A stretch of 64,000 nt of DNA from Sepiola atlantica (taxonomy: Eukaryota; Mollusca; Cephalopoda; Sepiida; Sepiolidae), in NCBI GenBank assembly GCA_963556195.1, contig OY744532.1, forward strand, positions 104,108,583-104,172,582. Direction: 5' to 3'. The position numbers and the translations under genes are program-made. This document shows, in pieces, positions 22,036 through 34,500 of this stretch (position 1 is the first letter of the stretch; each line of letters begins with the position of its first letter). Under the pieces are notes generated by a model that ran no database searches, had not been told where the DNA came from, and saw only the letters and a list, made by a program, of their open reading frames with translations.

Positions 22036-22752
22036 TCTTAAGAAAATACAAATACAAATACCAAATGTTTGAAACACGAGGTGGTGGCACATCAGGACAT
22101 AAATAAAAATAATATTATTCCACTTTTTTATTTTTACACATCAGATGCGATTTTAAGTGCTTGTTTTTTTTTATTATTTATATATATTTTATTTTTAGAG
22201 TGCGTGAACAAGATTTTACATAATGCGAAACCGCAGCTGACCTTGGGTCATTCTCTCATTTTCTGATCAACAATCAGAGTTATTAAATAGAATTTGGCAT
22301 AATTACAGACCATCGCCCTACAACATCTTTTTTCGGCATGTCATCTACGCAACTTAATGTGGACGCGCTGTTTTCTGTACTGTTCTACGCTAATTCTGTT
22401 GAAAGTGTTTTGTATTATTTTATTTTCCCCAGTGTATGCATATCCTTCCGCTTATGCAGAGATTATTATTCCGTTTTACTGACTGAAAGCATTTTCTGTT
22501 TATCGTATTGCACGTACGATTAGCAACGTTGCATTTGTGACCACCATCCGACATCATTTTTGTGTTTGAACATTTGTAATTTAATAAAAGCCTATTTTTT
22601 CTATAAGTGCTATTGATTTAGTAACTCGAGGTAAGCAATTAGTTAGTTTTATTTCACTGAAACATTTACTGATGAGACAAGACATATTCTTCAGGTGTTT
22701 CAAGTCTGCGTAATTTTTTGTCAAGCAAAATCATTAGTTTAACGTTAAACGT

Positions 22753-22786
<34 letters not shown>

Positions 22787-22955
22787 TACATGTAAACCTA
22801 TTTATTCGCACAACTTGATTGATTTATAAAACAAATTACTGTAATTGTGGTTTCATATTAAACGTATCCGCAAGATTATCACGTAATAGAGATTGAATTG
22901 TTTATGTTATTAATATCGTAAATAGTCGACAAAAGAATACTAAACATCGTTGGAA
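22036..22955. other. Unassigned AT-rich sequence with a short TA tract at 22755-22785
   Basis: No gene-like frame or recognised repeat. Confidence 0.45.
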
Positions 22956-22957
22956 AG

Positions 22958-22958
<1 letters not shown>

Positions 22959-23018
<60 letters not shown>

Positions 23019-23040
23019 CATATATATATACATATATATG

Positions 23041-23118
<78 letters not shown>
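22959..23118. repeat. (TA)n microsatellite with ACATATA/GTATATA interruptions
   Basis: About 160 bp of TA, interrupted near the middle. It abuts the 3' side of the minus-strand SINE fragment at 23119-23250, as a SINE tail would. Confidence 0.97.
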
Positions 23119-23123
<5 letters not shown>

Positions 23124-23250
23124 ACAAAATATAGGGAGAGCTATCGGGATTCGAACTCACGACTCCGGTTGACGGAGAGAGATGGTATTCATTTTTGCAT
23201 ATTTATACACGACCGAGAAATTATAATAATGCGACTCGAATGACGTTAGG
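23119..23250 (-). repeat. tRNA-derived SINE-like fragment
   Basis: On the minus strand TCCGTCAACCGGAGTCGTGA then GTTCGAATCCCGATAGCTC contains a perfect polymerase III B box (GTTCGAATCC, 23146-23158) preceded by an anticodon-stem-like CCGTCAACCGG. No convincing A box is seen, so the head is degraded. The element runs into the (TA)n tract on its 3' side. Unlike the copies at 24.2 or 49.5 kb, no hammerhead core follows. Confidence 0.6.
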
Positions 23251-23460
23251 AAAAGAGATAAAAAGAGAGAGTGAAGACAAAAAAAAAACTTCAGCCGCAC
23301 GCGAAGAAGAACAGTCGACAGGAAGTTAACGCGACACAGAGGACGAAGGATGCCGGCAAGGAAGTACGTTAACTGCCGGGTTAAGACGGACATCTTTTGA
23401 GGACAACTATAGTCAGTCTTCCCGAGTACCTCTGCGCTGAACGGGGAAGAAATGAACAGC
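23251..23460. other. Unassigned GC-richer sequence before the 46-bp minisatellite
   Basis: Contains GTCGACAGGAAGTTAACGCG and GTACGTTAACTGCCGGGTTA. It may belong to a dispersed repeat but is not recognised. Confidence 0.4.
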
Positions 23461-23812
23461 CTGTTGAAAATGGAATTATAGCCGACCTCGGCTCGGACGA
23501 GGGAGCCTGTTGAAAATGGAATTATAGCCGCCCTCGGCTCGGGCGAGAGAGCCTGTTGAAAATGGAATTATAGCCGCCCTCGGCTCGGGCGAGAGAGCCT
23601 GATGAAAATAGAATTATAGCCGCCCTCGGCTCGGGCGAGAGAGCCTGTTGAAAATGAAATCATAGCCGCCCCCGGCTCGGGCGAGAGAGCCTGTTGAAAA
23701 TGGAATTATAGCCGCCCTCGGCTCGGGCGAGAGAGCCTGTTGAAAATGGAATTATAGCAACCCTCGGCTCGGGCGAGAGAGCCTGTTGAAAATGGAATTA
23801 TAGACGCCCTAT
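23461..23812. repeat. GC-rich minisatellite, ~46-bp unit, about 7.7 copies
   Basis: The unit is GCCTGTTGAAAATGGAATT then ATAGCCGCCCTCGGCTCGGG then CGAGAGA, recurring every 45-46 bp. CGCCC and GGGCG in each unit can form a small hairpin around TCGGCTC. The last unit ends abruptly at CGCCC and runs into TA sequence. It is strikingly GC-rich against its surroundings. Confidence 0.95.
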
Positions 23813-23815
23813 ATG

Positions 23816-23897
<82 letters not shown>
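23813..23897. repeat. (TA)n microsatellite
   Basis: TA with GTATATA and ACATACATA variants; follows the minisatellite with no spacer. Confidence 0.95.
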
Positions 23898-23899
<2 letters not shown>

Positions 23900-24060
23900 T
23901 AAGATGTTAGTATCTATTTCATTGCTGCATTTTATTTTGAGTCAATACCCTGAGCTGATGATAAGATAATACATGGTCTCAGAAAAGATCGTTAACAATG
24001 TGTTGTGACGTTGATTAGGGGAAAGCAAATTGATCATGTAATTGGATTCGCAAACATCTA

Positions 24061-24061
<1 letters not shown>

Positions 24062-24139
<78 letters not shown>

Positions 24140-24150
24140 AAGAGAGAGAT
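24062..24150. repeat. (TA)n then (GA)n microsatellite
   Basis: About 38 bp of TA joined to about 50 bp of GA. It lies on the 3' side of the minus-strand SINE/hammerhead copy at 24173-24310. Confidence 0.95.
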
Positions 24151-24172
24151 AGGTAAATAGATATATATTTTA

Positions 24173-24218
24173 CCTACGTACGACGTCGTTTCGAGCTTAC
24201 GACTCTCATCAGCGTAGG
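24173..24218 (-). ncRNA. Type I hammerhead ribozyme, all core elements present
   Basis: On the minus strand, in order: CCTACG (helix I), CTGATGA, GAGT...GCTC around loop CGTAA (helix II with one G-U pair; 10.1/11.1 is G-C), GAAA, helix III formed by ACG and CGT around loop ACGT, the UA cleavage dinucleotide, and CGTAGG, which is perfectly complementary to CCTACG. Every invariant core position I can check is present. Cleavage would fall after the A preceding CGTAGG. Retroelement hammerheads of this kind process multimeric transcripts and usually have a short helix III, as here. Activity is inferred from structure only. Confidence 0.8.
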
Positions 24219-24310
24219 AATATGACAATGACAGACGGTCCCAGGGCGCGAACCCGGGGTTTCCATGTAAGATAGAGTCACTAATAATTCACTAGACATA
24301 TACTGGATAA
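24173..24310 (-). repeat. tRNA-like SINE with hammerhead module
   Basis: The minus strand reads a B box in CCCCGGGTTCGCGCCCTGGG (about 24246-24261), then 25-30 nt (CCGTCTGTCATTGTCATATT), then the hammerhead at 24218-24173, then a tail ending in GA and TA microsatellites. The same B box to hammerhead spacing is seen at 56.35-56.46 kb. An A box is not clear. Confidence 0.65.
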
Positions 24311-24872
24311 CATCTAAACCAGTCCAAGCTTCACTGATCAGGAGAAATCCGGTTATTAAGCTTGAACTTCAAAGTAATTGAGTCATCACCAATATCCTAT
24401 TTTAAGTATCTATCATCATAACACGCATCGTGTTTATATTTATATTTCGTATGTTACACCGCTTGATTTGAAACATCGTACAATTCAGATTTTGAATCTC
24501 ATCTCAATGTGATATGTATGTAACGCTAAGGCTTTTAAAATACTAAACAAACACCTCCGAATTAGGTATTATTTTAACCGGCATAATCTCTAGAAAATAA
24601 TATCGAAGAATTAAAAAAAAGATTCATTTTTAAGTGGGCAAATAGCCATTTTGTCGTTTAATGTGATCACGATTTTTAATGTTATCTTGTGCACATGACG
24701 TCACATAGATAGGTACATGACGTCATAGTGATAGGTTCGGATATTATTTCATGCTATCGTCACGTTATTATTATTTTTTTTGCATTTTTCTTCAGATTAT
24801 TGCCCTGATAAAGGGAGGGGGAAAAAGCGAGAGTTATTTTAGTATAGCTCTAGAGGCCTCCTTGTATTTGGC
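24311..24872. other. Unassigned sequence left of the satellite locus
   Basis: ACATGACGTCA occurs twice, at about 24695 and 24717, in CRE-like form. No gene is recognised. Confidence 0.4.
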
Positions 24873-27452
24873 GATTGAAAATGAGGAAAAATATAATGAT
24901 GGGATTGAAAATGATGAAGAATACCATGTGAGAATTGAAAATGATTAATAATATCATAAGGGGATTAAAAATGATGAAGAATATCATGAAGTGATTGAAA
25001 ATGATGAATAATAGGGTGAGAATATTGAAAATGATGAAGAATATCATGAGTGGATTGAAAATGATAAAGAATATCATAAGGGGATTGTAAATGATGAAGA
25101 ATATCATGAGAGGATTGAAACTGATGAAAAATATCATGAGAGGATTGAAAATGATTAAGAATATCATGAGAGGATTGAAAATGATGAAGAATAAAATGAT
25201 GGTATTGAAAATGATGAAGAATCTAATGAGCGGGTTGAAAATGATGAAGGATACGATGAGAAGATTGAAAATGCTGAAGAATATAATGAGGGGATTGAAA
25301 ATGATTAAGAATATCATGAGAGGATTGAACATGATGAAGAATATCATGATGGGATTGAAAATGATGGAGAATATCATGTTAGGATTGAAAATGATGAAGA
25401 ACATCATGAGAGGATTGAACATGATGAAGAATATCATGAGGGGATTAAAAATGATTAAGAATATCATGAGGGGATTGAAAATATTGAAGAATATCATGAG
25501 AGGATTCAACATGATGAAGAATATCATGAGGAGATTGAAAATGATGAAGAACATCATGAGGGGATTGAAAATGATGAAGAACAGGATGAGAGGATAGAAA
25601 ATTATTAAGAACATCATGAGAGGATGTAAAATGATTAAGAACATCATGAGAGGATTGAAAATGATGAAGAATATCATGAGGATTTTGAAAATGATGAAGA
25701 ATACAATGAGAGGATTAGAAATGCTGACGAATACCATGAGAGGATTGAATATGATGTAGAATATTATGAGAGGATTGAAAATGCTTAAGAATACCATGAG
25801 AGGATTGAAAATGATAAAGAATATTATGAGAAAATTGAAAATGATTGAAGAATTTTATGAGAGGATTGAAAATGATTAAGAATATCATGAGAGGATTGAA
25901 AATGATGAAGAATACAATGAGAGGATTGAAAATGATGAAGAACATCATAAGAGGATTGAAAATGATGGAGAATATCATGAGAGGATTGAAAATGATGAAG
26001 AACATCATGAGAGGATTCAACATGATGAAGAATATCATGAGTGGATTGAAAATGATTAAGAATATCATAAGGGGATTGAAAATGATTAAGAATATCATAA
26101 GGGGATTTAAAATGATAAAGAATATCATGAGAGGATTGAACATAATGAAATATATCATGAGGGGATTGAAAATGATGAAGAACATCATGAGAGGATTGAA
26201 CATGATGAAGAATATCATGAGGGGATTGAAAATGATGAAGAATATCAAGAGAGGATTGAACATGATGAAGAATATCATGAGGGGATTGAAAATGATGAAG
26301 AACATCATGAGAGGATTGAACATGATGAAGAATATCATGAGGGGATTAAAAATGATGAAGAATATCATGAGAGGATTGAAAATGATGAAGAACATCATGA
26401 GGGGATTGAAAATGATGAAGAACATCATGAGAGAATTGAAAATGATTAAGAACATCATGGGAGGATGTAAAATGATTAAGAACATCATGAGAGGATTGAA
26501 AATGATGAAGAATATCATGAGGATGTTGAAAATGATGAAGAATACAATGAGAGGATTGAAAATGCTGAAAGAATACCATGAGAGGATGTAAAATGATAAA
26601 GAATATTAGGAGAGGATTGAAAATGATGAAGAATATTATTAGAAGATTGAAAATGATGAAGAACATCATGAGAGGATTAAAAATGATGAAGAATATTATG
26701 ACAGGATTGAAAATGATGAAGAATACAATGAGAGGATTGAAAATGATGAAGAACATCATGAGAGCATTGAAAATGATGAAGAATATTATGAGAGGATTAA
26801 AAATAATGAAGAATACCATGAGAGGATTAAAAATGATGAATAATACCATGAAAGGATTTAAAATGATGAAGAATTTCACGAGGAGATTAAAAATCATGAA
26901 GAATATCATGAGAGGATTGAAAATGATGATGAATATCATGAGAGTATTGAACATGATGAAGAATATCATGAGGGGATAGAAAATGATGAAGAACATCATG
27001 AGAGGATTGAAAATGATGAATAACATCATGAGGGGATTGAAAATGATGAAGAATACCATGGGGGATTGCAAATGATGAAGAATATCATGAGGGGATTGAA
27101 AATTATGAAGAATATCATGAGAGGATTTAAAATAATGAAGAACATCATGAGGGGATTGAAAATGATGAAGAACATCATTAGGGGATTAAAAATGATGAAG
27201 AATACCATGAGGGGATTGAAAATGATGAAGAATACCATGAGGTGATTGAAAATGATGAATAACATTATGAGGGGATTGAAAATGATGAATAACATCATGA
27301 AGGGATTGAAAATGATGAAGAACATCATCAGAGGATTGAAAATGATCAAGATCATCATGTGGGGATTGAAAATGATGAAGACCATCATGTGGAGATTTAA
27401 AATGATGAAGAAAATCATGAGGGGATTGAAAATGATCCAGAATATCATGATA
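24873..27452. repeat. 30-bp satellite array, about 86 copies
   Basis: The unit reads GAGGATTGAAAATGATGAA then GAATATCATGA, in head-to-tail copies. Single-base shifts in phase occur near 25850 and 26570. Common variants are AATATC/AACATC/AATACC, GATGAAG/GATTAAG and GAGAGG/GAGGGG. Because 30 is a multiple of three and the unit lacks stops in some frames, both strands show open frames of 130-315 codons (MRGLKMMKNI-type on plus, FNPLMIFFII-type on minus). I do not consider these genes. Confidence 0.97.
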
Positions 27453-29576
27453 CATATCTATGATACTTATCTATGAAACATAATACATATCTATGATACA
27501 TATACATGATACATATCTTTGATACATGATACATATCTATGACGCATGATACATGATACATATCCATGATACATATCCATGATACATGATACATATCTAT
27601 GATACATGATACGTATCCATTATACATGATACATATCCATGATACATATCGATGATACATTATACATATCGATGATACATGTCATGATACATTATACATA
27701 TCCATGATACATGATACATATCCATGATACATATCATGATACATATCCATGATACATGTTAGATATATATGATACATATCCAAGATACATATCCATGATA
27801 CATATTCACGATAAATATCCATGATACATGATACATATCCATGATACATGATACATATTCATGATACATGATACATATCCATAAACAATATCAGTGACAA
27901 ATGATACATACTCATGATACATATCTGTGATACATGATACATATCGATGATATATATATACATGATACATATCTATGATACATGATACATGATACATATC
28001 TATCATACATGATACATGGCCATGATACATGATACATATCCAGGATACATATTTATGATACATGATACATATCCATGATACATGATACATATCAATGATA
28101 CATTATACATGATACAGATCAATGATACATGATACATATCCATGATACATGATACATATCCATCATCCATATTATGATACATATCCATGATACATGATAC
28201 ATATCCATGATACATATCCTTGATACATGATACATATCCATGATACATATCCTTGATACATGATACATATCCATGATACATATCCTTGATACATGATACA
28301 TATCCATGATACCTATCCCTGGTATATGATCCATGTCAATGATACATATACATATCAGTGATACATGGTACATATCAATGATACATATCCATGATACATA
28401 TCAAAGATACTTGATACATATCAATGATACATGATACATATCCATGATATATATATCCATGATACATATCCATGATACATATCCATGATACATGATACAT
28501 GATAATATCTATGGTACATAACACATATCTATGATTAATGATAAATATATATGATACATATCCATGATCCATGATAGATGATACATATCTATGATACATG
28601 ATACATTATACATAATAATACATGATACATATTTATGATACATGATACATATATATGATATATGTTACATGATACATATATATATGATATATGATACATA
28701 TCCATGATACATATCCATGATACATATCCATGATACATCATACATATACAAGATACATATCCATGATACATATCAATTATACATATACATATCCATGATA
28801 CATATCCATGATACATAATACATGATACATATCTATGATACATAACACATATCTATGATACATGATACATGATACATATGTATGATACATGATACATATA
28901 CATGATACATATCCATGAAACATATATATATCCATGATACATATACATATCCATGATACATATACATGATACATATACATGATACATATCCATGATACAT
29001 ATCCATGATACATATCAAGGATAGATGATACACATCCATGATATCTATCCATGATACATACCCATGATACATATACATACCTATGCTACATATACATATA
29101 CATGATACATATCTATGAGACATAACACACACCTATGATACAGTATACATGATACATACCTATGATACACGATACATATCCATGATTCATTATACATATC
29201 CATGATACATATCTACGATGCATGATACATATCCATGATACATTTCCATGATCCATATCCATGATACATGATAGATATCCATGATACATGTCCATGATAC
29301 ATGATACATATCCATGATACATATACATATCCATGATACATATTAATGATACATGATACATGATACATATCCACGATACATGATACATATACATATCCAC
29401 GATACATGATATATATATACCTATACATTATATATATCCATGATACATATACGTATACATGATACATACACATGATACATATACATATACATGAGACACG
29501 ATATATATATATATACGTGATACATATACATATACATGATACATATACATGATACATATCCATGATACATATCCAT
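27452..29576. repeat. CATGATACATATC satellite array (2.1 kb)
   Basis: A mixture of ATGATAC (7-nt) and ATGATACATATCC (12- to 13-nt) blocks in irregular order, for example 'CATGATACATGATACATATC'. Tyr-His-Val-Ser-rich frames on the minus strand are artefacts. The join to the 30-bp array is abrupt: the last AATATCATGA runs straight into TACATATCTATG, sharing ATCATGAT. Confidence 0.95.
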
Positions 29577-29825
29577 TTTTTCAACATTAATCAGTAGTAA
29601 TTTGGAAATTATTCAATGTATTTATGTAATAAAAATGCTGACTCACTAAACATGCTCCATAATCCCTTGCCGGATGTACCCGTCTTGCCCTAAATTGTGT
29701 CCGGTTATATCAGGTCATCCCATAACTTCTGTCCGGATGCATCAATAACCACATAGGAAGGCAACCGGTAAGAGTGATGTCAGTCGTTCTCAGGAGGCCT
29801 TCGTGATTTGCAAAGTAATGTAGGT
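29577..29825. other. Unique spacer with left-hand bracket sequence
   Basis: About 29768-29813 reads GGTAAGAGTGATGTCAGTCG, TTCTCAGGAGGCC and TTCGTGATTT. A similar text (TGTAAGAGTGATGTTAGTAG, TGCTCTGGAGGCC, GTCTTGATTT) appears at 48629-48673, on the far side of the 21-bp array. Confidence 0.7.
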
Positions 29826-30512
29826 GGTTCAGAAGTATAACGGTCCCTAGAAATATTGGTGCTTCTAAAGTATAACGGTCCCACAGGAATGTTGCTTCTA
29901 AAGTATAATGGTCCCCAGGAATGTTAATGCTTCTAAAGTATTACGGTCAACAGGAATGTTGGACCTTCTAAAGTATAACAGTCCCTAGAAATATTGGTGC
30001 TTCTAAAGTATAACGGTCCCTCCCCAGGAACGTTGGTGCTTCTAAAGTATAACGATCCCTAGAAATATTGGTGCTTCTACAGTATAACGGTCCCCACAAA
30101 TGTTGATGCTTCTAAAGTATGACGGTCCACCCAGGAATTTTTGTGCTTCTAAAGTATAACGGTCCCTAGAAATATAAGTGCTTCTACAGTATAGGGAGTA
30201 GGGGTGCTTCTACAGTATAGGACCCAGCATCAGGGGTGCTTCTAAATTTAGGACCCGGAGGCTTCTGCAGAATAGGGACAATGAGTGCTTCTCCAGTATA
30301 GGGACTAGGGGTGCTTCTCCAGTATAGGGACCAGGGGTGTTTCTACAATATAGGACCCAGTACCGTGGGTGCTTCTACAATATAGGACCCGGAGGCCTAT
30401 GAAGAATAGGGACCATGGGTACTCTGCAGTATAGGTGCCAGGGGTTCTTCTACAGTATAGGACCCAGCACCAGGGGTGCTTCTACAATATAGGACCCAGA
30501 GGCTTCTGCAGT
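29826..30512. repeat. Minisatellite, ~33-37-bp unit (GTGCTTCTAAAGTATA family), left block
   Basis: The left part has units GGTGCTTCTAAAGTATAAC then GGTCCCTAGAAATATT. From about 30175 they change to GGGGTGCTTCTACAGTATAG then GACCCAGCACCA. The second version is the one found again at 48120-48530, with orientation preserved. Confidence 0.9.
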
Positions 30513-30534
30513 ATGGTTTTTTGATATGACCGAG

Positions 30535-30700
30535 GCACCTCGGAAATTTTTATTTGTTTCTTTAACTGAAAATATTTCTATGTATGGGAAAGGGTAAAAA
30601 AAAAAATTTCTTTCGAGGGGGGGGTAAATTTTTTTTTCTTTTAAATTAAAAATATTTCTAAGTATGTGGGAGGATGAAAAAAAAGTTTTCTTGGGTGGTG
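30535..30700. repeat. Two-copy ~80-bp direct repeat
   Basis: AAAATATTTCTATGTATGGG and AAAAATATTTCTAAGTATGT head two similar segments, each followed by a GGG..AAAAAA run and TTTCTT. It lies between two minisatellites. Confidence 0.7.
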
Positions 30701-30702
30701 CC

Positions 30703-31325
30703 AAAAAAATATAGTATGCGCACTAGGGCGGCGATAGGTACGAATATAGTATGCGCGCCGAGCCGGCGATAGGTATATACATAGTATGTGCACTGGAGTG
30801 GCAATAAGGTACGTATATAGTAGTGCACAGGGGTGCCGATAGGTACGTATTTAGCATTCACACCCGGGTGACGATAGGTACGTATTTAGCATTCGCACCG
30901 GGGCGCCGATATGTACATATTTAGTATTCGCACTGAGGCAGCGATATGTACATATGTAATATGCACACTTGGTCGTCGATAGGTACGTATATAGCATGTG
31001 AACATGGACGGCAATAAGTACGTATACAGCATGTGCACCGGGCCGGTGATAGGTATGTATTTAGAATGTGCTCCGGGGCGGCGATCGGTACGTATATAGC
31101 ACGCACAGTGGGGCGGGGATAGGTACGTATATAGCGTGCGCAACGGGGCGGCGATAAGTACGTATTCAGCATTCGCACCGGGTTGGCGATAGGTATGTAT
31201 ATATTATGAGCACTGGGGCGACGATAGGTATGTATATAGTATGCGCACCGGGGTGGTGATAGATTTGTATATAGTATGAACACCGGGGTGAAGATAAGTA
31301 CCTATACAGAAGGCGCAGACAGAGG
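30703..31325. repeat. 35-bp minisatellite (GCGATAGGTACGTAT family), block 1
   Basis: The unit is GGGGCGGCGATAGGTACGTA then TATAGTATGCGCACC, period 35 bp, about 17 copies. The same family interrupts the 21-bp satellite at 45187 and 47137. Confidence 0.95.
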
Positions 31326-31536
31326 TGGTACTTTTTATATAAATATGTAATACTATTGCCCTGGGAAACGTAAGATGAAATGGGGGGGGGGGAGAAGCAG
31401 CTTTCTCAAAAGACAAAATGAGTAAGTAGCGGTGAAATAGGGCGACCAGGGAAGAGAAAAGTGGAAAGATAATAAGACAGCTATAGAGAGAAGGAAGAGA
31501 AATAGAAGTTTCAATATAAAGATGTTAAACACACGA
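31326..31536. other. Unique spacer before the 21-bp satellite
   Basis: Purine-rich sequence with a run of about ten to twelve G near 31382; nothing recognised. Confidence 0.5.
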
Positions 31537-34500
31537 TTTTTCTTGTTGGGTAACCACTTTTTATGGTTGGGTCACTACGTTTATTTGTCGCGGCACCACT
31601 TTTTATTGCTAAGTCACCACTTTTATTGTTAAGTAACCACTTTTTATGGTTGAGTCACTACGTTTTATTGTTAAGTCACTACGTTTTATTGTTGGGTCAT
31701 CACTTTTTTTAGTTGGGTCACTAAGTTTTATTGTTGGGTCACCACTTCTTATTGCTGGGCCACCACTTTTATTGTTGGTCACCACTTTTTATGGTTGGGT
31801 CACCACTTTTTCTTGCTGGGTCACTACGTTTTATTGTTGGGTCACCACGTTTTATTGTTGGGTCACCACTTTTTATTGCTGGGTCTATATGTTTTATTGC
31901 TGATTGACAATTTATATGGTTGGATCACTACGTTTTATGGTTGGGTCACTACGTTTTAAAAATTGTTAGGTCACTACCATTTATGGTTAGGTCACTACGT
32001 TTTATTGTTGGGTCACCACTTTTTATTGTTGGGTCACCACTTTTATTGTTGGGTCACCACTGTTTAGTGTTGGGTCACCACTTTTTTGGTTGGGTAACCA
32101 CGTTTTATTGCTGGGTCACCACTTTTTATTGCTAGGTCACTACGTTTTATTGTTTGGTCACCACTTTTTTATGGTTGGGTAACTACGTTTTATAGTTGGG
32201 TCACTACATTTTATTGTTGGGTCACTACGATTTATGGGTAGGTCACTACGTTTGATTGTTGGGTCACCATATTTTATTGTTGGGCCACAACTTTTATATT
32301 GCTGGGTCACCACTTTTATTGTTGGGTAACCACTTTTCATGGTTGGTCACTACGTTTTATTGTTGGGTCACTAAGTTTTATTGTTGGGTCACCACTTTAA
32401 ATGTTGGGTCACCAATTTTATTGTTGGGTCACTACGTTTTAATGTTGGGTCACCACTTTTTATGGTTGACTCACTACGTTTTATGGTTGGGTAACCACTT
32501 TTTATGGTTGGGTCACCACGTTTTATTGCTGGGTCACCACTTTTTATTGCTGGGTCACTACGTTTTATTGTTTGGTCACCACTTTTTATGGTTGGGTAAC
32601 TACGTTTTATGGTTGGGTCACTACGTTTTATTGTTGGGTCACTACGATTTATTGTTAGGTCACTACGTTTGATTGTTGGGTCACTACATTTTATTGTTGG
32701 GTCACAACTTTTATAGTTGGGTCACCACTTTTTATGGTTGGTCACTACGTTTTATTGTTGGATCACCACTTCTTATTGCTGCGTCACCATCGTTGAGTCA
32801 CCACTTTTTATTGATGGGTCACTACGTTTTATTGTTGGGTCACCACGTTTTAATGTTGGGTCACCACTTTTTTGTTGGGTCACAACTTTTTAATGATTGG
32901 GTCACTACGTTTTAATGTTGGGTCACCACTTTTTATGGTTGGGTCACTACGTTTTATGGTTGGGTAACCACTTTTTATGGTTGGGTCACAACATTTTATG
33001 GTTGGGTCAGTATGTTTTATTGTTGGGTCACCACTTTTTATAGTTGGGTCACTACGTTTTATGGTTAGGTCCCTTCGTTTTATTGTTAGGTCACCACTTT
33101 TTTGGTTGGGTCACTACCTTTTATTGCTGGGTCACTACTTTTTATTGCTGGGTCACTACATTCTATTGTTGGGTCACTACGATTTATGGTTAGGTCACTA
33201 CATTTTATTGTTGAGTCACCAGTTTTTATTGCTGGGTCACCACTTTTTATGGTTGGTCACTACGTTTTATTGTTGGGTAACTACTTTTTATGGTTGGTAA
33301 CTACATTTTATTGCTGGGTAACCACTTTATTGTTAGGTCACCACTTTTTATTGTTGGGTCACTACGTTTTATGGTTAAGTCACTTCGTTTTATTGTTGGG
33401 TCACCACTTGTTTTGTTGGGTCACCACGTTTTATTGCTGGGTCACCGCTTTTTGTTGCTAGGTCACTACGTTTCATTGTTTGGTCACTACTTTTTATGGT
33501 TGGGTCACTACGTTTTATGGTTGGGTCACTACGTTTTCTTGTTCGGTCACTACGATTTATGGTTAGGTCACTACGTTTTATTGTTGGGTCACCACTTTTT
33601 ATTGTTGTGTCACCACTTTTTATCGTTGGGTCACTACGTTTTATGGTTGGTGACAACTTTTTATGGTTGGGTCACTACGTTTTATGGTTTGGGCCACTAC
33701 GTTTTATGATTAGGTAACTACGTTTTATTGTTGGGTCACCACTTTTTATTGTTGGCTCACCACTTTTTATTGTTGGGTCACTACTTTTATTGTTGGGTCA
33801 CCACTTTTTATTGTTGGGTCACTACGTTTTATGGTTAAATCACTTCGTTTTATTGTTGGGTCACCACCTGTTTTGTTGGGTCACCACGTTTTATTGCTGG
33901 GTCACCACTTTTTATTGCTGGGTCACTACGTTTTATTATTGGGTCATAACTTTTTATGGTTGAGTCACCACTTTTTTGGCTGGATAACTACGTTTCCTTT
34001 TGTGGTCACCACTTTTTATTGTTGGGTCACCACTTTGTATCGTTGGGTCACAACGTTTTATGTTTGGTCACCACTATTTATCGTGGGTCACTTCGTTTTA
34101 TGGTTTGGGCCACTACGTTTTATGGTTAGGTCACTACGTTTTATTGTTGGGTCACCACTTTATAGTGTAGTCACCACTTTTTATTGTTGGGTCACCACTT
34201 TTTATTGTTGGGTCATTACATTTTAGGGTAAAGTCACTACGTTTTGTTGTGAGATCACTACTTGTTCACTTGGGTCACTTAGTTTTATTGCTGGGTCACC
34301 ACTTTTTTTGCTGGGTCACTACGTTTTATTGTTGGGTCATAACTTTTTATGGTTGGGTCACCACTTTTTTGGTTGGGTCACTACGTTTCATTGTGTGGTC
34401 ACCACTTTTTATGGTTGGGTCACTACGTTTTATGGTTGGGTCACTACGTTTTATGTTTGGTCACTACGATTTATGGTTAGGTAACTACGTTTTATTGTTG

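Noticed and set aside
22660..22720. CTGATGAGACAAGACATATTC as a hammerhead core
   Set aside because: No GAAA at a sensible distance and no helix II pairing on either strand.
23146..23158. Genuine tRNA gene (perfect B box)
   Set aside because: No acceptor stem or A box could be folded around it; it runs into a TA tract like a SINE.
23950..23998. CTGATGATAAGATAATACAT...CAGAAAAGATCG as a hammerhead core
   Set aside because: Helix II does not pair and no helix I arms or UH site could be placed.
24850..27071. Long open frames (up to 315 codons) with Phe-Ile-Asn or Met-Lys-rich repeats as possible membrane or low-complexity proteins
   Set aside because: They follow exactly from a 30-bp tandem unit without stops; open on both strands, with phase shifts between blocks and no flanking gene signals.
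27445..29587. Tyr-His-Cys-rich minus-strand frames in the CATGATACATATC array
   Set aside because: Products of ATG-containing short tandem repeats; frames start and stop at random unit-length changes.
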